Below are positions 50,370-59,387 of a DNA stretch of 64,000 nucleotides, piece by piece. Under the pieces are notes generated by a model that was not told where the DNA came from, searched no databases, and saw only the letters and a list, made by a program, of their open reading frames with translations. The stretch covers positions 512,001 through 576,000 of the forward strand of contig NZ_CP050698.1 in the NCBI RefSeq assembly GCF_005116655.2, given 5' to 3'. The DNA is from Desulfosediminicola flagellatus (GTDB taxonomy: Bacteria > Desulfobacterota > Desulfobulbia > Desulfobulbales > Desulfocapsaceae). A program made the position numbers and the translations under genes. How positions within the stretch are numbered: the first letter of the stretch is position 1; each line of letters begins with the position of its first letter.

Positions 50370-51458
50370 TTAACTATCCTGCCGCTTCAGAAGAAGTAAT
50401 CCACCTGTAACAAAGAAAATATGTATGGCTACTGCCGCAATAATTGGTGAAATGTATCCTGCTCCGGCAAGAGACTGAAGTGCTCCCCATATACCCCAGG
50501 CTCCAAAGGCCATTCCACAACTCGCAGGAATAGCAACAGAGAGGTCTTTCCCCCATTTCTGGTAAGAAATAAGCAGAATAGGCAGGCCAAGCAATAACAG
50601 AGGCATGCCGAGCAGTATATAGGATATCCGGCTTAAGAAACTGGTCCATGCCTTTAATGTCTGCCCTTCAGTTTCCTGTTTCTGAGTTGCAGTGTATAAA
50701 GCCGTCAGAGACTGCTCTGCGGATTCATATTCGGGTACAAGAAAGTCGACGGGAGTCTCGGGAAGCTTAATCTCCCAATGTGGGAAATTCCGGATATCGT
50801 AATTCTGATCATCGGTCTTTTTCTGAAACTGTACAACATCGAGTATCCACCGATTTTTATTTTTATCCCATTTGGCATATCTTGCAGTAATAAGTGCAGC
50901 TGTGTTGTAGTTTTCATCCCAACGTGAATACGAAAAATTCTTAAAAAGAAGCTTTTTTCTGTTTGGCCATTGAAAAGAATAGAAACCTTCAATACCTTTG
51001 TAGTAGTAACGTCCGTTCCTGTAAATACCCAGCGGGAGTTTACCCTGAACCTGTTCATGCCAGATTTCGTTAGTGGTTGAAATAGTATATGGCAGTAACC
51101 ACTGGGCCGCAGCAAGCATAAGTGCTGTAAAGATCAAGCCGCCAACAATAAAAGGCTGTACGATTTTCTTTAACGGGATACCGCCGGCTTTAAGGGCTGT
51201 CAGTTCATTGGTATGGTTTAGTATACCAAGGCTTATCACTCCTGAAAGCAATATAAGAATGGGCCCGAGCTGATCGACAACGAAGGGGATATTCATGAGA
51301 AAAAATTTCAGCGCAAGACCGAGTGGTTTACCAGCTCGTGTGAAATTATCGAATTTCTCAATAAAATCTACCAGCAGGTAGATTGAGGCAAAGGCAACAT
51401 TTACTGTAAAGAAATGTTTTACAAATTGTGTGAGAAGATATTTATCAAGTAGCTTCAA
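50370..51458 (-). CDS. lptG: LptG-type lipopolysaccharide export permease
   Basis: A 362-aa YjgP/YjgQ-family permease. LptF and LptG form the membrane part of the ABC transporter that moves lipopolysaccharide to the outer membrane. Three transmembrane segments at each end flank a periplasmic beta-rich domain (about residues 125-265). DKYLLTQFVKHFF and ILNHTNELTALKAGGIP near the N-terminus fit LptG. It starts 9 bp after the crcB stop. The lptF partner is not in the window. Confidence 0.88.
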   Translation of the reverse strand: MKLLDKYLLTQFVKHFFTVNVAFASIYLLVDFIEKFDNFTRAGKPLGLALKFFLMNIPFVVDQLGPILILLSGVISLGILNHTNELTALKAGGIPLKKIVQPFIVGGLIFTALMLAAAQWLLPYTISTTNEIWHEQVQGKLPLGIYRNGRYYYKGIEGFYSFQWPNRKKLLFKNFSYSRWDENYNTAALITARYAKWDKNKNRWILDVVQFQKKTDDQNYDIRNFPHWEIKLPETPVDFLVPEYESAEQSLTALYTATQKQETEGQTLKAWTSFLSRISYILLGMPLLLLGLPILLISYQKWGKDLSVAIPASCGMAFGAWGIWGALQSLAGAGYISPIIAAVAIHIFFVTGGLLLLKRQDS

Positions 51459-51467
51459 ATAAGACCT

Positions 51468-51848
51468 CTAGAGACGAATATATCGCTCGGCAAGCATAAA
51501 CCCGGCTGCAACCACAAGTAGACCAAAGGTATTGCTTACCAGAATATAGCCGAAGGCGTGGAGCGGCTCGCCTGCTTTAAAAAACTGTATACTTTCACGG
51601 GCAAATGTCGAGAAGGTAGTAAAGCCTCCAAGAAAGCCGGTAAAGAGAAAAAGTCTGAACTCATTACTGATATGAACCCGGTCAAACCAGTTCCAGAAAA
51701 ATCCAATCAGCAGACAGCCCAGGAGATTTGCCGCAAACGTCCCGAGCGGAAAATTAACATCGGTAAAACGGTCGGCAAGACGCGCAATGGAATATCTGCC
51801 CAGAGAACCGATACCACCGCCTAAGGCAATTGCTAGTATTTTTAACAT
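51468..51848 (-). CDS. crcB: fluoride ion channel CrcB (Fluc)
   Basis: A 126-aa membrane protein that exports fluoride as a dual-topology dimer. Four hydrophobic helices are visible, with GGGIGSLGRYSIAR near the start and NLLGCLLIGFF and TGFLGGFTTFSTFARES carrying the conserved Asn and Phe/Thr residues of the pore. The ATG at 51848 matches the family; longer in-frame starts exist upstream. No fluoride riboswitch pattern is seen before it. lptG is 9 bp downstream. Confidence 0.92.
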   Translation of the reverse strand: MLKILAIALGGGIGSLGRYSIARLADRFTDVNFPLGTFAANLLGCLLIGFFWNWFDRVHISNEFRLFLFTGFLGGFTTFSTFARESIQFFKAGEPLHAFGYILVSNTFGLLVVAAGFMLAERYIRL

Positions 51849-52037
51849 CCGTATCTCGTGTTCATGCTGTTGAGTCATCAGGGATTTCGGTTGCAGAAAA
51901 GATGTGCACACCGTTCAACTTAGGTACCATTAAGATGACAACTCGTCAAGAAGAAGGGAGGCGTATATATTACAGGACAAAGGTTGATGGTATCGAGTCT
52001 TTCTGCTTTACGCTATATAGGCAATACCTTCAAAACC

Positions 52038-52067
52038 TTGATTTTTTTTCATACCATGTGCTATATT
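52038..52067 (+). promoter_or_regulatory. extended -10 promoter of the structured RNA
   Basis: TTGATT (52038-52043), an 18-bp spacer, then TGC-TATATT (-10 at 52062-52067 with a TG extension). Transcription would start near 52074, just ahead of the structured region and with no coding frame until the DHH gene. Confidence 0.5.
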
Positions 52068-52073
52068 GAGTTC

Positions 52074-52326
52074 TTTCTGTGATGTTGGCGCGTTTCGAAA
52101 GTGGTAGTATTTATACGTTCCCGCCAATATATACTTGCTCTCGCGCAAAGCTTTCGAAACTCGATGAGGGCTGAATTTTACAGGAGGTGGCTGGCATACT
52201 GATTCCAATGAATCTGCTCACTCGGTCCGTCATAGCGGCGCTCAGGAAAGCGGATTGTTGGCTACAGGGATTTTGTGTGGAAACCGGATGTTCCCGGTAT
52301 CCTAAGGCACGTTAATGTGCCTTTTT
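52074..52326 (+). ncRNA. candidate structured RNA with its own promoter and terminator
   Basis: About 250 nt with no convincing gene. Seen: two overlapping helices, 52085-52090 with 52122-52127 and 52092-52101 with 52151-52160 (10 bp, GTTTCGAAAG/CTTTCGAAAC), which interlock and so are either a pseudoknot or alternatives; a hairpin GGAAACCGG/CCGGTATCC near 52276-52300; and a terminator hairpin at its end. It could be a free small RNA or the riboswitch-like leader of the DHH gene 54 bp downstream. It does not match 6S, SRP, RNase P or tmRNA patterns that I know. A short frame (35 codons from ATG 52209) ends inside the terminator and is not favoured. Confidence 0.45.
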
Positions 52327-52327
52327 T
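52302..52327 (+). terminator. intrinsic terminator ahead of the DHH phosphoesterase gene
   Basis: AAGGCAC pairs with GTGCCTT around GTTAAT, followed by a run of T's. It lies between the structured RNA and the DHH gene. Confidence 0.8.
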
Positions 52328-52379
52328 GTGTTGTATCTATAAAACCCTGTTGATATTTAGCATGTCACTGTTACCGTGA

Positions 52380-53399
52380 ATGGCTAAAAACCAAAATAAG
52401 ACAAACGGAAACATAGAAAGAATAATTTACCGGAACACAGCTAAAGACAGGCTTCATGCTTTTTGGGATGTCTTTGATAAGGATGACGATGTTCTGGTAA
52501 TTATTAACGCCGATCCGGATGCCCTGGCCAGTGCTATGGCTGTAAAAAGGCTTCTCAGGTATCGGGTGAAAAATGTTGTTATTGCGCATCCTAATGAGAT
52601 TCGACGCATGAACAATGTCGCAATGGTTGAACGACTTAAGATTCCACTTGAGCGACTCGGTAATGTTAAATGTGGGGATTTTAATAAATTTGTCATGGTG
52701 GATTCCCAGCCCAGCCACCTTCCATGTTTTGAGAAGATGGATTTTGATGCGATTATCGATCATCATCCGTTGAGTGGAGAGTGGGATGCGCCGTTTGTAG
52801 ATCTTCGCCCTGATTATGGTGCAGTTTCTACTATGATGGTAGAGTATTTGCGTGCTGCAGGAATGAAGCCTTCCGTCGCTCTTGCTACGGCACTTTTTTA
52901 TGCAATAAAGGTCGATACCCAAAATTTTGAAAAACAGTCACTTTTGGCCGATGGTATCGCTTTTCGTTATCTGTTCAGTATAGCCAACCGTAACCTTGTT
53001 CGAAAGTTCGAGCTTACCGATCTTAGACGATCAGAATTGAAATATTTTAATATCGCCTTTCAGGAATTGAAATATTCAAAGCGCCGATATTACACACATG
53101 TTGGTAGGGTTCGTAGCCCTGATGTTCTTGTTATTATTGCCGACTTCTTAAATCATGTCGGAGAAATAGACTGGGTTTTCGTTTCCGGAATACACGGGGA
53201 AAAGCTTGTCGTGATTTTTCGTTGCGATGGTTATAGAAAAAGCGCAGGAAAACTTGCAAGTCGAACCTTCGGTTCCTTCGGTTCTGCAGGAGGGCATAAA
53301 GAGGCTGCCAGGGCGGAAGTGCCGCTCAAAAATCTTGATCTGGGAGACCGGGAGTTTTCTTCGGCAAGTCTCAAACGGTTTATTATGAGACACATCTGA
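52380..53399 (+). CDS. DHH-family phosphoesterase, NrnA-like
   Basis: A 339-aa protein. The N-terminal VIINADPDALASAMAVKRLL, then MVDSQPSHLP, IIDHHPLSG (the DHH motif, about residues 127-129) and a later DTQNF mark the DHH domain; the DHHA1 domain at the end has the GSAGGHKEAARAEVP glycine-rich block. Relatives degrade nano-RNA, pAp or cyclic dinucleotide products, so a role in RNA turnover is likely, but the exact substrate is not known. The ATG start lacks a clear Shine-Dalgarno; an upstream terminator may control it. Confidence 0.85.
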   Translation: MAKNQNKTNGNIERIIYRNTAKDRLHAFWDVFDKDDDVLVIINADPDALASAMAVKRLLRYRVKNVVIAHPNEIRRMNNVAMVERLKIPLERLGNVKCGDFNKFVMVDSQPSHLPCFEKMDFDAIIDHHPLSGEWDAPFVDLRPDYGAVSTMMVEYLRAAGMKPSVALATALFYAIKVDTQNFEKQSLLADGIAFRYLFSIANRNLVRKFELTDLRRSELKYFNIAFQELKYSKRRYYTHVGRVRSPDVLVIIADFLNHVGEIDWVFVSGIHGEKLVVIFRCDGYRKSAGKLASRTFGSFGSAGGHKEAARAEVPLKNLDLGDREFSSASLKRFIMRHI

Positions 53400-53805
53400 T
53401 TTTTGAAAAACATTTTTTACAGATGTCAGCATTATATGGACATTTTAATATTCGTCATTGTACCTGTATGTCTAATGTTAAAATCTCCATATGCCTCCAC
53501 TGCGATCTCCAAACATTATTGTTATAGCAGGAATTTCCTTAGCAGATAAACCTCTCAATATACAGATATACAAAGAGCTGCAAATTTACAGATAATATCG
53601 CAAGACGTATTCAAAATTCTTAATTCCGGTAATTCTTTATCAACAAGCATTAAAAAATCACCGCCAGTGCCTATCTCATTGCTGGCACGGATTGACACCA
53701 CTAAATAAAAATATTAGTAGTATTTCTAACAATGTGTTTGGCGTATGCCGGCAATAAAACTCAGTGAAATCTATCTGTAGTCTGGTATTTCCAACAGGAG
53801 AACCG
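53400..53805 (+). other. 406-bp gap before the glgC pair, possible promoter
   Basis: No coding frame of interest. TTGACA occurs at 53692-53697 and TAGTAG 17 bp further on is a poor -10, so a promoter for the glg genes is possible but weak. GCCAG and CTGGC (about 53663-53686) form a small inverted repeat around the same place. Confidence 0.35.
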
Positions 53806-55059
53806 ATGCTGAAACCAACAACACTAGCAATGATCCTGGCTGGTGGCAGGGTTGATGAACTCGACGTTCTGACTTATGGCAGGCCGAAATCAGCCTTGCC
53901 GTTTGGCGGGCTTGGTCGGGTTATCGATTTTCCGCTCAGCAACCTGATGAATTCGGGCATTGAGCAGGTTGCTATCCTTAGCCAGTACCGTAGTTATTCA
54001 TTAATAAACCATATCGGGACAGGTGCTGCCTGGGATATGCTTGGCCGGAACCGGGGAATTTCTATTCTTCCGCCATTTATCGGTTCTAATCATAAGGACT
54101 GGTATCGCGGCTCTGCCGATGCAATTCATAGAAACCTCGATTTTGTCCAGTATCATGACCCAGAGCAAATACTTATTCTCTCGGGCGACCATATCTATCA
54201 GATGGATTATGCTGATATGATCTCCTATCATAACGAGAAAGACGCTGATCTTACCATGGCCTTTATCAAAGTAGATAAGGAGAAGGCACATCGTTTCGGT
54301 ATTGGTGCACTTACTGAGGAGGATGGTATTCGTGGAGGTCAGCTCACCAATTATTGGGAAAAACCGGCAAACCCGGAATCGCAATGGGCATCGCTCACTG
54401 TGCTCTGTTTTAAGCCTGAAGTGCTCTATAAGATGCTTACCAGTAATCAGGAGAAGACATCTTTTGAGTTTGGTAGAGATATTGTTCCTGCCATGATGGA
54501 GGAAGGTTATAAAATTTATGGGTATAAATTCTGTGACTATTGGGGATACACCCGTACAATTGATGAATACTGGCAGGCTAATATGGATTTACTTGGCGAT
54601 GATCCGGTATTCAAAATGGATGGCTGGAATTTCCGCACGAACCTCGATCACCGTAGTATCCGTGATTTTCAGCCGACTATCGTTGGCGATTATGCAACGG
54701 TCCAGAACAGTCTTGTTAATAACGGGTGCCGCATAGAGGGGACTGTACGTAATTCTATTTTATTTCCCGGAGTCGTCGTTGGGAAAAACAGTATAGTTGA
54801 AGATTCGGTACTCTTTTTTAATAACGTGGTAGGCAGAAACTGCACTCTTAGTAAAGTGGTGGCTGATGTGAACACTATTTATGGCGATGGTGTTGTTATC
54901 GGTTCTGAAGTAGGGCGTCAGGCCCGAAATGTAAGCGTAATCGGCTGGAACAATAGGATTCCCGGACAGGTAAGAATAGGTGACGGCGCAACAATATGGC
55001 CTGAACTAAAACCTGGTGACTGGAAGAAACATATAGACTCAGGGGAGCTGATACGATGA
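53806..55059 (+). CDS. GlgC-type nucleotidyltransferase, variant subunit
   Basis: A 417-aa glucose-1-phosphate adenylyltransferase-like protein. LPFGGLGRVIDFPLSN, ILSGDHIYQMDY with the catalytic Asp, NYWEKP, and a left-handed beta-helix C-terminal domain fit the family, which makes ADP-glucose for glycogen or trehalose. The N-terminal nucleotide loop is altered: GGxGxR is replaced by GGRVDEL (about residues 13-19), and RxKPAVPFGG reads RPKSALPFGG. It may be catalytic with another nucleotide, or a regulatory partner of the next gene. Start ATG 53806 is behind CAGGAG. Its stop overlaps the next start (ATGA). Confidence 0.8.
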   Translation: MLKPTTLAMILAGGRVDELDVLTYGRPKSALPFGGLGRVIDFPLSNLMNSGIEQVAILSQYRSYSLINHIGTGAAWDMLGRNRGISILPPFIGSNHKDWYRGSADAIHRNLDFVQYHDPEQILILSGDHIYQMDYADMISYHNEKDADLTMAFIKVDKEKAHRFGIGALTEEDGIRGGQLTNYWEKPANPESQWASLTVLCFKPEVLYKMLTSNQEKTSFEFGRDIVPAMMEEGYKIYGYKFCDYWGYTRTIDEYWQANMDLLGDDPVFKMDGWNFRTNLDHRSIRDFQPTIVGDYATVQNSLVNNGCRIEGTVRNSILFPGVVVGKNSIVEDSVLFFNNVVGRNCTLSKVVADVNTIYGDGVVIGSEVGRQARNVSVIGWNNRIPGQVRIGDGATIWPELKPGDWKKHIDSGELIR

Positions 55060-56342
55060 AACGTTCACCCGAAACTCTGGTTCTTCTGCTCGCTGGTGGT
55101 GTTGGTAGCCGTCTTAATATACTTGTGCAGAGCAGGGCAAAGCCTGCAGTCCCTTTCGGCGGGATTTATCGCATTATCGATTTCAGCCTCAGTAATGTCG
55201 CAAACTCAGGGCTGCAAAAGGTTGGTGTGCTCACCCAGTATAAACCACTCTCACTCATGAGCCACCTCGGTTCAGGAGAAGCGTGGGATCTTACTGGCCG
55301 AACACGCGGTGTCAAGATTCTGCCCCCTCGGACAGGCTCAAAAGAGTCGGACTGGTATCAAGGTACTGCTGATGCTGTGCGTCGAAACATTGATTTTATT
55401 CAATCAAATCCATCTGATGAAGTGCTGATTCTCTCAGGAGATCATATCTATAATATGGATTTTGCGGTCATGCTTGAGTACCATCGCAGCAAAAAAGCAG
55501 ATCTTACCGTCGCCATGATGGTCGTGCCGAAAAGTCAGATTAACCAGTTTGGCGCAGGCATAACCGATAAAGATAACAGAATCATTGAGTGGGAGGAGAA
55601 ACCTGCAGTACCACGCACCAACCTCGCATCAATGGGCATTTATGTATTTGATAGGCAATACCTGCTTGATACACTGGAGCGCGACAAGGCTGAAATCGAT
55701 TTTGGTATGCATTTGCTCCCACATGCAATCGAGCATGATAATGTTTTTGCCTATCCCTTTTATGGATACTGGCGCGATGTCGGTACAATCCAGTCCTACT
55801 GGGAAACCAATATGGATCTTCTCAAACAGGATAGCGGTCTTGCACCGCAGGAATGGGGAACAATCACCAATATTGAAGCTGACGATCAGATCTCTGACAG
55901 GTTGCCTGCACGGTTTGGCCAAAAAGCAGAACTGCAGAATTCACTGATCCCGGCAGGCTGTAAAATCTTCGGCACAGTAGTGAACTCAATTCTCTCTCCC
56001 GGTGTCGTGATAGAAGAGGGTGCCATAGTGAGGGACTCGATCCTTTTTCAGGACTGTCTCATCAAGAAGAAGGCGGTTGTTGATCTTGCAATCTTAGAGA
56101 AAAACGTGCAAGTCGGAGAAGGTGCTGTGATTGGGGCTGGTGATGGCCATAATGTGATAAACCGCGAGTCGCCCAAGCATCTCTACACTGGCATTAGTGT
56201 GATAGGTAAGAGGGTGCAGGTTCCAGCAGGTAAGAGCATTGGTCGGAACTGTATCGTGCAGGGGTATACGAGTGAGGCGGCTTTCCCTAAAGAGGATATT
56301 AGTCATGGGACAACGCTATATCCTAATGGTGAACTCCAATAA
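55056..56342 (+). CDS. glgC: glucose-1-phosphate adenylyltransferase
   Basis: GlgC (428 aa) makes ADP-glucose from glucose 1-phosphate and ATP. The nucleotide loop LLLAGGVGSRL is normal (Arg about residue 19), followed by RAKPAVPFGGIYRIIDFSLSN, ILSGDHIYNMDF, EWEEKP and the IDFGMHLLPHAI block. The C-terminal half is a left-handed beta-helix. AGGGGAG lies 8 nt before the ATG and the start overlaps the first gene by 4 nt, so the two are probably one unit, possibly a hetero-oligomer. Confidence 0.92.
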   Translation: MKRSPETLVLLLAGGVGSRLNILVQSRAKPAVPFGGIYRIIDFSLSNVANSGLQKVGVLTQYKPLSLMSHLGSGEAWDLTGRTRGVKILPPRTGSKESDWYQGTADAVRRNIDFIQSNPSDEVLILSGDHIYNMDFAVMLEYHRSKKADLTVAMMVVPKSQINQFGAGITDKDNRIIEWEEKPAVPRTNLASMGIYVFDRQYLLDTLERDKAEIDFGMHLLPHAIEHDNVFAYPFYGYWRDVGTIQSYWETNMDLLKQDSGLAPQEWGTITNIEADDQISDRLPARFGQKAELQNSLIPAGCKIFGTVVNSILSPGVVIEEGAIVRDSILFQDCLIKKKAVVDLAILEKNVQVGEGAVIGAGDGHNVINRESPKHLYTGISVIGKRVQVPAGKSIGRNCIVQGYTSEAAFPKEDISHGTTLYPNGELQ

Positions 56343-56672
56343 CCTGGGTTCTCATGACTTTTGGTTTTGTATTGATGGGATGTTGTTCGGTGTAAATTTT
56401 CGTAGATAATGGTGAGAGTGAGGAAGTAGTAATACAAGTCACCCTGTGGGCAGACAGATTTTGGCGCAGCTGCTTCGTTTAAGGTAAATCGCGGAGGCTT
56501 TACTACAGCTTCATAACCTGCGCCTCTCATTTGCACCAAACTTTGCCAGTGAGAAACAAGGCTGGCGCAACCGAAAGATACGTAGGGACGCGGACAGGGA
56601 TGTATTAGAACGAAAAGATATTGCGAATTTCAAAAACTCGGGTATTATTCCGTCCACTCAAACGCTACTGAT
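56343..56672 (+). other. 330-bp gap between glgC and tRNA-Arg
   Basis: I see no recognisable gene, repeat or terminator here. A minus-strand open frame of about 78 codons overlaps the end of glgC but has no support. It probably holds the tRNA promoter. Confidence 0.4.
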
Positions 56673-56748
56673 GGCCCTGTAGCTCAGGGGATAGAGCACA
56701 GGATTCCTAATCCTGGTGTCGCAGGTTCGAATCCTGCCAGGGTCACCA
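56673..56748 (+). tRNA. tRNA-Arg(CCU)
   Basis: A 76-nt cloverleaf. The acceptor GGCCCTG pairs with CAGGGTC (one G-T), D-arm AGCTC...GAGC, anticodon stem CAGGA/TCCTG around loop TTCCTAA giving anticodon CCT (reads AGG), and the T-arm GCAGG TTCGAAT CCTGC, with encoded CCA. It is a single-copy-type tRNA often used as an integration site, and an integrase lies in the island that follows. Confidence 0.95.
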
Positions 56749-56758
56749 TCTGTATATA

Positions 56759-56797
56759 AAGGACTATCAAGTGATTTCAGCTTGTTAGTCCTTTTTT
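56759..56797 (+). terminator. terminator downstream of tRNA-Arg
   Basis: AAGGACTA (56759-56766) pairs with TAGTCCTT (56786-56793), extended inward past one T-T mismatch by CAAG/CTTG, and followed by TTTT. It ends the tRNA transcript before the minus-strand nuclease gene. Confidence 0.75.
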
Positions 56798-56867
56798 GTT
56801 TATAGAGTTTTGAGCAGTTCATTTCAATTCCGTCATGTTTGTGTGTGAATTTGTGTGTGAATTTGTA

Positions 56868-58634
56868 TCATAAACTTTGGTTAGCTTTAAGAATAAAGTC
56901 GTTGAGTTCAGAAATTCTCGCCTCAAGATCAAGTATTGACAAATCAGGTTTGTTGGTTTTCACGTAGTGCTTAGCGACTTCAACTTTATTAGCGGTTACA
57001 ACTTTACTAGTCCGTTTCTTTTTATATTTTAATAGATTTGACCACTGCCCCACTGCCTCAAGTTGAGAGGCCGATGGGTGAACACTCAGTACACTCTTCT
57101 CAAGGAAGTCTTCATTTAGGTAATTTTCGACTTCTCTTCCTTTTGTAATCCAAGCAAACCCAGGTCCTTGGTTGAATTCGTTTTTTAATCTAATCTTAGT
57201 CTTATTTATTTTTGCATGGGGGCTGCTTTTGTCACTATCAAAGAAAATGACACTATTTCTATTTAAGCTCCTCAGTGAAATAAAGTCATCGATTTCGCTT
57301 TCATCAGGGTCAAGAGCGGATAAATGGCTAAACAGCCTACCACCAAAAAACATTATTGAGTAGTGTATGCCATCATGTAAGTCTGAGTTATAATGGTGTA
57401 GCCAGTGTTTTAAATAGATCCTGTCTGATGGACCTTCAACCCATATTATACAGTTAGATTGCAATATATCAGATGCCCTATAACCAAGGTCGTTGCAAAT
57501 TTCTGATTTTTGTTTGGTTTTAGATATTGGCACTACCTTTGTGAATTCTGTGTGTGAGATTACATGAAAAATTTCGGAATCGACCGCATCGAGAAGATGA
57601 GCTGAATGAGTTGTAAAGAAATACTGATTGCTCGTTTTCTCATACATGTAATGAATTAATTTACGCTGTAGCAATGGGTGTAAGTGCAGTTCAGGTTCTT
57701 CAACACAAAGAACTGAATTGTCTAGAATAGTAGATGCAGCTGCTAAAATTATTACCTCATGGACTCCTGTCCCTAATGATTCTAATGGTAGGGTTTTGTT
57801 GTCCATGTGGACTAAAATCATATCTCTTCCATAAGGAATTTCGATTGTTGCTTCTTGGTTGTCTAAAACGGTACGAACAAAGTTGTTAATATCACGGAAT
57901 TTGTTTTTTGCTTGTTGTTGTTCAAGTGGAGGGTTTTGCAATTGCGACAACCTATCTATGATTCCTTCTCCAGAAAAATCTTCCGCCTTGCTCCCAGCTG
58001 ATCCAACTTTTCTAATAGCTGGTACAACTAATATTTCGGGGGTTGTTGTAGGACTATGTGAGAGTGAATTTAGTGTTTGCGGTATCCATGCTTCATCCAG
58101 ATTCCCACCCGTTTTACCAGTTAGTTGGCCCCAGAGATTACGCCACTCACTTGCATTTAAACATTTTTTGACACGTTCAGAATTATATTCTAAATGAAAT
58201 GGAGTGCCAGGCTTAAGGCCTGTATAAGTAAACCAGGTTAGATTGTTATGGTCTCGAAATTCATCTGATGACAAAACTCTTAATGCTAGCTCTTTAAGAG
58301 CTGGAACATGAGGCTTGGTTGATAGACGTTCGTTAATAAATTTATTTAATTGATCAGGATCTAAACAGTATGCAATTCTATGCTGAATTTGAGAAGATGA
58401 TATTGGATAATCCGTTGTTGTAAAAGAATTTTTAATATTACCACGTTGAAATTGATTGTTCGATTGTACGTTTTGAGTAAAGGTAGGGAATTGTTCAGAT
58501 AAGAAATTGATTATGTTTGACTTTCCAGAGTTGTTCTGACCGATAATGAAATTTATTTTCTTTAATGGTGCAATTTTTACTAGATCATTTCCAATATTTC
58601 TATACCCTGAAAAGCCAAATCCATTAATAAGCAC
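56868..58634 (-). CDS. OLD-family ATP-dependent endonuclease (ATPase plus TOPRIM)
   Basis: A 588-aa protein, probably a phage-defence nuclease. The N-terminal SMC-like ATPase has Walker A GQNNSGKSN (about residues 32-40), a signature and Walker B VEEPELHLHP (about 305-315) and the H-loop TTHSAHLLD (about 341). The C-terminal TOPRIM has WVEGPSDRIYLKHW (about 400) and IFFDSDKSS (about 466), the acidic residues of the OLD nucleases. It lacks a UvrD-type partner beside it, so it is not a Gabija pair. Start GTG at 58634 is behind AGAGG. It looks more A/T-rich than the core genes and lies between the tRNA and integrase, so horizontal origin is likely. Confidence 0.85.
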   Translation of the reverse strand: MLINGFGFSGYRNIGNDLVKIAPLKKINFIIGQNNSGKSNIINFLSEQFPTFTQNVQSNNQFQRGNIKNSFTTTDYPISSSQIQHRIAYCLDPDQLNKFINERLSTKPHVPALKELALRVLSSDEFRDHNNLTWFTYTGLKPGTPFHLEYNSERVKKCLNASEWRNLWGQLTGKTGGNLDEAWIPQTLNSLSHSPTTTPEILVVPAIRKVGSAGSKAEDFSGEGIIDRLSQLQNPPLEQQQAKNKFRDINNFVRTVLDNQEATIEIPYGRDMILVHMDNKTLPLESLGTGVHEVIILAAASTILDNSVLCVEEPELHLHPLLQRKLIHYMYEKTSNQYFFTTHSAHLLDAVDSEIFHVISHTEFTKVVPISKTKQKSEICNDLGYRASDILQSNCIIWVEGPSDRIYLKHWLHHYNSDLHDGIHYSIMFFGGRLFSHLSALDPDESEIDDFISLRSLNRNSVIFFDSDKSSPHAKINKTKIRLKNEFNQGPGFAWITKGREVENYLNEDFLEKSVLSVHPSASQLEAVGQWSNLLKYKKKRTSKVVTANKVEVAKHYVKTNKPDLSILDLEARISELNDFILKANQSL

Positions 58635-58696
58635 TTTGAACCTCTATCGTTAAACTAAATTGGTTATTATGTATTGTCAAGGTTGTGCAATCTCGA

Positions 58697-59387
58697 CTAA
58701 GAGTCACTTTGTTTGTCGATTTGTGTTCTAGCGCATTCAAACCGCTCCATTACCTCATATTTACTCTTGTTGATGGCATGAATGTAGGTCTCAGTTGCCT
58801 TTCTATTTTCATGACCTAGGATTTCTTGAATATGAGCTATAGGGATATTGATGTTTTCCATGAGACTAGCACCAGCGTGGCGTAGCGGGTGAAACCTAAA
58901 ATATCTGACCCCTGCTTTTTCACAAAGAGAGCGCATAAACTTTTTACGATCTTTAAATGGACCAATTACTACTTTACCTTCTTTTCGAGAGAAATACTTA
59001 TGCCAGAAAACCCATGGAATACCTTTTCTACGCTTTGAATGCAGTCTATGCCAAAGAATATTACAAAGTTTTTTTGTCATAGGAATTTTACGAGGTGTTT
59101 TGGTCCCATATTTTTTCTTACGGGTATATAGTGTTATTGTATTATTAAGGAGGTCGATATCTTCCCATTTAAGCTGGTTGACTTCTCTAGATCTGGCAAG
59201 AGTATCTCGTAAGCACCAAAGGTAATCAAGTTGCTCTGTGTTAGCGGCTGAGAAAACCTTTTCAATATCGTTCTGTGAAGGCACATAAACTTTCTTTATT
59301 TCTACTCTCATCATGTCTACAACTGAAGCGGGGTTGGTGTAGACATATCCCTTTTTGATTCCCCAGTTAAAGAGAGAACGAAGGTGT
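58697..59387 (-). pseudogene. tyrosine integrase, C-terminal part (split by IS30)
   Basis: The catalytic domain of a phage-type integrase. The Arg motif is LARSREVNQLKW, the later RFHPLRHAGASL and LGHENRKATETYIHA carry His, Arg, His and Tyr. The N-terminal part lies on the far side of an IS30-family element (60476-60835). Removing the IS, with one shared T counted once, restores a continuous frame of 349 residues reading KELHLRSLFNWG across the join. It is therefore inactive only because of the insertion. Confidence 0.85.

Noticed and set aside
51830..52069. Plus-strand open frame overlapping the start of crcB
   Set aside because: It overlaps a supported gene and the promoter of the structured RNA, and its protein is not recognised.
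52074..52326. The structured RNA as 6S RNA
   Set aside because: A short CTCGGTCCGTC similarity to 6S was noticed, but the 5' and 3' ends do not pair to form the closing stem that family requires.
53684..53700. Sigma-54-like CTGGCACG element ahead of the glg genes
   Set aside because: The -24 part fits but no GC at the right spacing follows for the -12 element.
56303..56539. A 78-codon minus-strand frame beside glgC
   Set aside because: It overlaps the end of glgC and has no recognisable domain or ribosome-binding site.
56868..58634. A Gabija or other two-gene defence system
   Set aside because: No UvrD-like helicase or other partner is adjacent; the next gene on that side is the integrase.
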